The position numbers and the translations under genes were made by a program. This document shows positions 15,212-20,151 of a stretch of 20,151 nt of DNA, in pieces. The notes under the pieces were generated by a model, which was not told the origin of the DNA, searched no databases, and saw only the letters and a program-made list of their open reading frames with translations. The stretch covers positions 22,034 to 42,184 of the forward strand of contig DBQO01000006.1 of the NCBI GenBank assembly GCA_002305275.1, written 5' to 3'. Numbering within the stretch: position 1 is the first letter of the stretch; each line of letters opens with the position of its first letter. This stretch comes from Bacteroidales bacterium UBA1392. GTDB lineage: Bacteria > Bacteroidota > Bacteroidia > Bacteroidales > UBA932.

Positions 15212-16043
15212 AATATCCTATATTCGCTCCGTCAAGGATTTTCTTGAAAAACTCCAGATGCTCTACCAGGGCGTAGTCCCAGTAGATCCAGGTGTGGCGT
15301 CCCGGAGAGAGCAGCATAATGTGCGGAATCTTCATTTCTCTGCATTTATCCGAGAAGTCCATAGTGGACTTTACATAATAATCTTCATATCCGCAGGATA
15401 GTACCATCAGTTTGCCAGATCCGGCCACCCTGTCTAGATTGGCTATTGGATTATTGGCATCGTAGAGCGGATTCTCAGGTGTATAAGGGCCTAGAATCCG
15501 GCTAAGTTCCTTGTCGAGCAGATTGGGTGAAGCATGATAGATGTCGAGCACACCGCTCATTGAACCGGCTGCTCTGAATCTGGATACGTCGTCAAGGAAA
15601 ATGTTTATGGCACCAAGACCGCCCATGGAAAGGCCCGTGATGAATGTCTTATCAGGGTTAAGGTTGTATTTCTCCACCATTTGCGGATAGAACTCTTGGT
15701 CGAAGAAACTTCTCCACTGCATTTTATCTTTATCTACGTTATCTGCATACCAACTATTGTAAAACCCGTCGGGACAGATAATCCTGAAGCCAAAGCGGTC
15801 GCTCACCCCTTGGAGGTCGGACTTGTCAGCCCAGTTGCGGTAGCATCCCGACCAGCCATGGAGAAGAAATAGTGTGGGTATGGCCTCACCGGTACCGTTA
15901 TCACATTTATCATACTCTTTGGGAGTGAATACGAGTATTGAATCGTCACATTTGAGGAGGTCGGAGCTTATAACGATAAGTTCCTGAGCTTTCATTGTTA
16001 GTGTGGCCAGAAATAGGGCCGCAGCCAGTATTAGTTTTTTCAT
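15210..16043 (-). CDS. Secreted esterase of the alpha/beta-hydrolase fold (esterase D/FghA-like)
   Basis: 277 residues from ATG 16043. Signal peptide 1-20 ending TMKAQ. The hydrolase core shows the oxyanion-hole HGWSG (62-66), PDGFYNSWY (91-99), nucleophile Ser139 in GLSMGG, the acid candidate Glu220/Asp221 in CGYEDYY, and His250 in PGRHTWIYW. The layout is that of the putative esterase family (mycolyl transferase/esterase D, also feruloyl esterase-like), which cuts short acyl or aryl esters, often from glycans. Periplasmic or secreted by its signal peptide. No polysaccharide-utilisation genes are close, so the substrate is open. It is divergent from the pgpH-like gene by 43 bases and convergent with the oxoamine synthase gene. 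Confidence 0.85.
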   Translation of the reverse strand: MKKLILAAALFLATLTMKAQELIVISSDLLKCDDSILVFTPKEYDKCDNGTGEAIPTLFLLHGWSGCYRNWADKSDLQGVSDRFGFRIICPDGFYNSWYADNVDKDKMQWRSFFDQEFYPQMVEKYNLNPDKTFITGLSMGGLGAINIFLDDVSRFRAAGSMSGVLDIYHASPNLLDKELSRILGPYTPENPLYDANNPIANLDRVAGSGKLMVLSCGYEDYYVKSTMDFSDKCREMKIPHIMLLSPGRHTWIYWDYALVEHLEFFKKILDGANIGY

Positions 16044-16067
16044 TGTAGCACTTTTTTGTTACCTTTA

Positions 16068-16075
16068 CAAAATTA
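16068..16075 (-). promoter_or_regulatory. Candidate promoter (CTTG, 21 bp, TAATTTTG) for the esterase
   Basis: TAATTTTG on the minus strand lies 24 bases before ATG 16043, and CTTG (16100-16097), close to the -33 TTTG, stands 21 bases further upstream. This is the best spaced -33/-7 pair in the window. Confidence 0.45.
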
Positions 16076-16086
16076 TAAAATAATTT

Positions 16087-18135
16087 ATGGAAACGACAAG
16101 AAATCTAAAAAACTACAAATCACTAATCTGGTTTGCAGTTTTGGCGGTATTGATGGTTTTGCTCTACCCGAATGAGGGAAAATTCAAGTATGAATATACA
16201 CGAGGACAAGCTTGGATCTATGAGACGCTTATTGCTCCGATAGATTTTCCCATTTTGAAGACCGAAGCCGAAATGCTTGTTGAGATAGATCAAAAGACTT
16301 CTCGTATCATCGAATATTTCAATTTTAACGATGAAACTGGCGAAAAGATGGTCGATGGTTTTGCCAGATTTGCCATTGAAAAATCCATCCCTAAGGAGAT
16401 TTCGCGTTATATGGCAGAATTTCTCTCCGATGCCTATTCCGGTGGAATAGTATCTACGTTTGAAGATGATGTCTCGGATAGGGTGATATTCGTAAACAGG
16501 AATGGAAGGGTGACGGAGACTCCGGCTCTGGAGGTTTATGATCAAAAGAGAGCTGCAAGTCTGCTACATGCTGATTTACGCTATACTTTTCCAAAGTTGG
16601 CCACTGATTCGCTAATCTCATTGATCAACATTGCCTCATGGATTGTGCCCAATCTGGAGTACGATGCCGATGTTACCTCGCTTTTACACCGCGATGCAGT
16701 TAATTATATTTCGCCCACTAAGGGTATTATCTATTCCGGGCAGCTGATTGTCTCCAAAGGAGAGATTGTATCGGCGGAGATTGAACAGATTCTTGACTCC
16801 TACAAGGCAGAGTACAACAGAAGTTTTGGTTATAGTTCTTCACGCGGATGGCTCATTGTAAGTCATGTAGTGACGGTGCTACTATTGGTTACGTTGCTCT
16901 TTCTTGCAATTTTCTTCACATCCAAGGAGGTTTTGGGACGTACAAGTCATCTGTTGTTTCTACTGATGATGGTGTTCTTCTCATTTGCTGCCACTGCGCT
17001 GGTTCACCGTTTGGGAGCTAATCTTATCTACCTTGTTCCTTTTGCGGCGTTAGCCCTTATCGCAGCTTCTTTTTTCAAGAATGAGCTCATTTTTCCCGTC
17101 TATGTCATATCGCTTTTACCGCTTTTACTCATTGCAGAGAATGGTATAGAACTTTTCGGCATCAATCTGGTAGCAGGCAGCGTAGGGCTTTTGACTTATT
17201 CGCATTTCAACAGAGGTTGGAAGTTGTTTCTCAATGTGATCTTCATATTTGCAGGGATGATGGCATTGCTACTTTCATTCCGTCTTCTGACGGATGACGC
17301 TTCAATGATATGGAAGAGTTATACCGTGACTTTCATCGCCATTAATGCAGTGTTGTGTGTTGTACTCAACCCCTTTGTATTTCTATTTGAAAGAATTTTT
17401 TCATTTACTTCCTACTCCCGTCTCTTTGACCTTACAGACAGCAGCAATGAACTGCTACAGGAACTTTCGCACCGTGCGCCGGGTACTTTCCAACACTCGC
17501 TGATGGTGGCAAATCTGGCGGAACACGCCGCACGGGAAATCGGAGCCAATGCGATGCTGGTGAGGGCAGGTGCAATGTATCATGATGTAGGAAAAATCGA
17601 AAATCCTGCTTGTTTCATAGAAAATGTAAATCCGGGGAGTGGACAGGAGGATTACCATAAGGGCCTCAAGCCTGAAGAGAGTGCCGCTGATATAATCCGA
17701 CACGTGGATGACGGGCTTGCACTTGCACGTAAATTCCATCTTCCGGATGTGGTTAAGGACTTCATACGCTCGCACCACGGACAATCGCTTACACTCTATT
17801 TCTACAATGTCTATTGCAATAATGGAGGTGATCCCAAGAACACGGCACCCTTTACTTATAGAGGAATGCTTCCTACAACCAAGGAACAGGTGATAGTGAT
17901 GATGGCGGATGCTGTTGAAGCAGCCTCGCGTTCACTTAAAAAATATACTGACGAGAGTATCTCCGAACTGGTTGAAGAGATTCTCGGTTCACGTCTCTCG
18001 GATCAGCAACTCATTCGTTCCGACATCTCTCTTAAGGAAATAAATATTGTCAAAGAGTCCTTTAAAAGGCAGATTAAACAGACTTACCATGCTCGTATCG
18101 CATATCCCAAGAGGAAGCGCGATAGTAAACAATGA
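16087..18135 (+). CDS. PgpH-like seven-transmembrane HD-domain phosphodiesterase (c-di-AMP)
   Basis: 682 residues. One membrane segment near 12-27, then an extracytoplasmic region of about 220 residues (7TMR-HDED type). Next come about seven membrane segments (roughly 254-278, 286-304, 312-329, 334-350, 356-372, 378-400, 411-435) and a cytoplasmic HD domain. Metal ligands visible: His470 (FQHSLMVANLAEHA), His499-Asp500 (AGAMYHDVGKI), His539, His563/His564 (RSHHGQ) and Asp608 (MMADAVEAASR). This architecture is that of Listeria PgpH, which hydrolyses cyclic di-AMP to pApA; the nucleotide specificity is taken from the family. An LD-carboxypeptidase gene follows after 12 bases, so c-di-AMP turnover is linked to cell-wall metabolism here. 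The tail is basic (YPKRKRDSKQ). Confidence 0.92.
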   Translation: METTRNLKNYKSLIWFAVLAVLMVLLYPNEGKFKYEYTRGQAWIYETLIAPIDFPILKTEAEMLVEIDQKTSRIIEYFNFNDETGEKMVDGFARFAIEKSIPKEISRYMAEFLSDAYSGGIVSTFEDDVSDRVIFVNRNGRVTETPALEVYDQKRAASLLHADLRYTFPKLATDSLISLINIASWIVPNLEYDADVTSLLHRDAVNYISPTKGIIYSGQLIVSKGEIVSAEIEQILDSYKAEYNRSFGYSSSRGWLIVSHVVTVLLLVTLLFLAIFFTSKEVLGRTSHLLFLLMMVFFSFAATALVHRLGANLIYLVPFAALALIAASFFKNELIFPVYVISLLPLLLIAENGIELFGINLVAGSVGLLTYSHFNRGWKLFLNVIFIFAGMMALLLSFRLLTDDASMIWKSYTVTFIAINAVLCVVLNPFVFLFERIFSFTSYSRLFDLTDSSNELLQELSHRAPGTFQHSLMVANLAEHAAREIGANAMLVRAGAMYHDVGKIENPACFIENVNPGSGQEDYHKGLKPEESAADIIRHVDDGLALARKFHLPDVVKDFIRSHHGQSLTLYFYNVYCNNGGDPKNTAPFTYRGMLPTTKEQVIVMMADAVEAASRSLKKYTDESISELVEEILGSRLSDQQLIRSDISLKEINIVKESFKRQIKQTYHARIAYPKRKRDSKQ

Positions 18136-18147
18136 TATTTAAATAAT

Positions 18148-19071
18148 ATGCAACACTTCATAAGACCCTCATATCTCAAACCGGGAGATACGATAGGAGT
18201 TGTAGCAATGGCATCAGCCATCTCCAACTCCCAACTCACACCCGAATACGAAGAGAAATGGAACTCCATTTTCAACTCCTGGGGATTAAAGATTAAAAAG
18301 GGCAAATACCTCTATAACTCACTACCCGGCGATTTTGCAGGAGACGATATTCTCCGTGCCGAAGATATTAGAGAAATGCTCCTTGACGACGAAGTAAAGG
18401 CTATAATCTCCTACCGTGGAGGCTATGGTTCAATGCGTACTCTCAGTCACTTGGATATCAACCTCTTTAAGGAGCACCCGAAGTGGCTGGTGGGATTTAG
18501 CGACATTACCATATTCCATAATGCGCTTCGCTCACTTGGGATCGAGTCTATACTTGGAGCGATGCCCAGTACCTTTGGGGATGCCTCTCAGCAGACTTTC
18601 GATTCCCTTCACGGTGCGCTTTTCGGTGCCGAAATGCGCTATTCCACGGCTCCGCACCCATTTAGCAAATTTGGAAAGAGCAGGGGGAGGCTGGTTGGTG
18701 GCAATCTATGTCTTTTTGTAAGCACTATCGGTACCCCTATTCAGAACCTATTCGAAGAAGATTCCATTCTCTTTATTGAGGATATTGACGAGAAGATGCA
18801 TACGATAGACAGAATGTTGCTCACCATGCGTTGTGCGGGTATGCTGGATCGTCTTAAAGGTGTCATTATCGGTCAGTTTACCGATACTGCTGATAGTGAT
18901 AAGTGGGAAAAAGATGCATATACCCTCATAAAGGAACATACCGACCGTCTTGACTGTCCGGTACTCTTCGGTTTTCCGTCCGGTCACGAACAGCCCAATT
19001 ATTCGCTTGTGTTGGGAAGGGAGGCACAGCTTGAGGTCTCACCTGATGGCGGTTCCCTGCGTTTGCTCTGA
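18148..19071 (+). CDS. ldcA: LD-carboxypeptidase (peptidase family S66, LdcA/MccF type)
   Basis: 307 residues, usual for S66. The catalytic triad is visible: Ser118 in VGFSDIT, Glu211 in LFIEDIDE and His280 in FPSGHEQPN. The N-terminus has PGDTIGVVAMAS, and GGYGSMR (91-97) lies ahead of the nucleophile. The family removes the terminal D-Ala from murein tetrapeptides in recycling; some members (MccF) cleave microcin C instead. No signal peptide, so cytoplasmic, which fits murein recycling. It is 12 bases behind the pgpH-like gene and presumably in one transcript with it. Its last 33 bases overlap, on the opposite strand, the end of the TamB-like gene. Confidence 0.93.
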   Translation: MQHFIRPSYLKPGDTIGVVAMASAISNSQLTPEYEEKWNSIFNSWGLKIKKGKYLYNSLPGDFAGDDILRAEDIREMLLDDEVKAIISYRGGYGSMRTLSHLDINLFKEHPKWLVGFSDITIFHNALRSLGIESILGAMPSTFGDASQQTFDSLHGALFGAEMRYSTAPHPFSKFGKSRGRLVGGNLCLFVSTIGTPIQNLFEEDSILFIEDIDEKMHTIDRMLLTMRCAGMLDRLKGVIIGQFTDTADSDKWEKDAYTLIKEHTDRLDCPVLFGFPSGHEQPNYSLVLGREAQLEVSPDGGSLRLL

Positions 19072-20151
19072 TTTTTGCTCCTCCATTCGTTGCTGGGGAT
19101 CCCTTTGGCGTATTTCATGTACTCTGGCCTGCTGAATGGCATACTCATCACGGCGTCTTTTACTCCAGAATAGTTTTCTGAAAAGCTCTCTGAAGTCATC
19201 AAACTCTTCCTGATAGGAGATGCCGACCCCATTGCGTTGTAACTGGTCAAGGTAATTGCTGTACTGATCTGCCGAATGTGAAAAGAGTGTAAGGCGTACC
19301 CTGCCGGTACGATCAATTTTGATCTCCATATCCACATCACCTACCAAGTCGCTCTGATTTGAGGTCATATATTGCCTGTTGCCTATGTTTCCGTTTATGT
19401 TTACACGGTTGTTGAACAATTGAGTCGAAACTGCAACGTCAAATATATCTCGTCCATTCTCTCCGGGCTGGTAGTTAAATCCAAGGTCCAAAGGGATGTT
19501 GAGTTGTCGGAAGACATTATTGAGTTGGTTGGCCATTATTTCGGAAGCATTTGAGTAAAGTACCGTGGTGTTGTTTACGATACCGGACTGTTCGTCAGGA
19601 ACGAAACTTCCGGAGAGGAGTAAAGTGAGCAGCTGTTTTAGACGTTTGTCTTCAGTACTCAGCGCACTCTCCACACGACCTTTAATGGTTGGATCCAAAT
19701 CAGGTATGTCGATGGAGAATTTGAGTTCGGGATTAGCCAATTTACCTGTGATACCTATGCCGCAGTCGACTGTGCGTCTGGTGCTTATGGATGTAGTGTC
19801 TGCTATCAAAGTACCTATGGAGGCTTTTGTGCGGTAGATAGCCTCAAGGTTTAGATCTGACTTCATTACGTCCCCGGTAAAATTGATGGTTCCACCCGGG
19901 TTGATTAGGAAGTCACGAGATGCGAGGCCCATCATTACAAACTTGTAACTGCCTTCGTCAATATTGTAGTTGCCTTTGATGTCAAATAGATCTGATGCAG
20001 CGTTTATAATCAACTGTCCTGAACCGCGAGTCTTAAGGACATCACCCAGCGCTTTGTTGATTTCGAGATGTACCTCGGCATCAGGGGTGGCATTGACACG
20101 CATTCTTACGGCAAACTCAAATGGACTCTTCTTTTCAGATACGCTATTCAT
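19039..20151 (-). CDS. tamB: TamB-like (DUF490) translocation/assembly protein, C-terminal part
   Basis: 371 codons including the stop; the frame is open to the right edge. The ATG at 20151 is a chance codon, since TamB proteins usually exceed 1000 residues. The visible part is the conserved TamB C-terminal domain: repeated beta-strand units (GNYNIDEGSYKF, GGTINFTGDVMKSDLNLEAIYRT), then GITGKLANPELKFSIDIPDLD, the LLTLLLSGSFVPDE segment, NQLNNVFRQLNIPLDLGFNYQPG and DVAVSTQLFNNRVNINGNIG. TamB forms a lipid-conducting bridge from the inner to the outer membrane and works with TamA-type BamA homologues. The extreme C-terminus is extended with a charged, Gln-rich tail after the barrel-like strands (KRRRDEYAIQQARVHEIRQ). 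It is convergent with, and overlaps by 33 bases, the LD-carboxypeptidase gene. Confidence 0.9.
   Translation of the reverse strand: MNSVSEKKSPFEFAVRMRVNATPDAEVHLEINKALGDVLKTRGSGQLIINAASDLFDIKGNYNIDEGSYKFVMMGLASRDFLINPGGTINFTGDVMKSDLNLEAIYRTKASIGTLIADTTSISTRRTVDCGIGITGKLANPELKFSIDIPDLDPTIKGRVESALSTEDKRLKQLLTLLLSGSFVPDEQSGIVNNTTVLYSNASEIMANQLNNVFRQLNIPLDLGFNYQPGENGRDIFDVAVSTQLFNNRVNINGNIGNRQYMTSNQSDLVGDVDMEIKIDRTGRVRLTLFSHSADQYSNYLDQLQRNGVGISYQEEFDDFRELFRKLFWSKRRRDEYAIQQARVHEIRQRDPQQRMEEQKSEQTQGTAIR

Noticed and set aside
20149..20151. ATG at the right edge as the start of the TamB-like gene
   Set aside because: The visible sequence begins in the middle of the conserved TamB C-terminal domain; the gene must continue beyond the window.

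Overview
The window looks like a chromosomal segment of a Bacteroidota bacterium, most likely order Bacteroidales. The evidence is the protein families (a radical SAM/lipoprotein pair, a lone FtsE-type ATPase without FtsX, a TPR protein plus plug-less beta-barrel upstream of gyrB, a Bacteroidetes-type alpha-oxoamine synthase), the lack of strong Shine-Dalgarno sequences, and repeated TAnnTTTG boxes (the Bacteroidetes -7 element) just upstream of several genes. Base composition is intermediate. I see no tRNA, rRNA, CRISPR array, insertion sequence or prophage, and most of the segment is housekeeping DNA.

Layout. 1-3165 (minus strand): a XerD-type recombinase, then a TMEM43-family membrane protein split in two by a one-base frameshift in a homopolymer, then a YD-repeat lipoprotein that runs off the left edge. 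3263-3760 (plus): a small outer-membrane beta-barrel protein, divergent from xerD across a perfect 11-bp inverted repeat. 3767-5057 (minus): an FtsE-like ATPase overlapping nth (endonuclease III). 5343-6949 (plus): a small lipoprotein plus a radical SAM/SPASM enzyme, closed by a probable intrinsic terminator. 7154-11808 (plus): a roughly 1000-residue periplasmic TPR protein tightly coupled to a 553-residue outer-membrane beta-barrel protein. 11863-15137 (plus): gyrB and a PLP-dependent alpha-oxoamine synthase. 15210-16043 (minus): a secreted esterase. 16087-19071 (plus): a PgpH-type HD phosphodiesterase (c-di-AMP) and an LD-carboxypeptidase. 19039-20151 (minus): the C-terminal part of a TamB-like protein, cut by the right edge and overlapping the LD-carboxypeptidase gene tail to tail.

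Themes. Much of the window concerns the cell envelope: outer-membrane barrels, lipoproteins, a TamB-like bridge, c-di-AMP turnover next to peptidoglycan trimming, and FtsE. The least understood system is the rSAM/lipoprotein pair, in which a SPASM-type radical SAM enzyme sits beside a single small lipoprotein that is its likely substrate. The TPR/beta-barrel pair is a second uncharacterised envelope module. At the non-coding level, GAGTTnC-type heptamer repeats occur just downstream of two unrelated genes. At one of these places they form a long imperfect hairpin fitted between the stop codons of two convergent genes.
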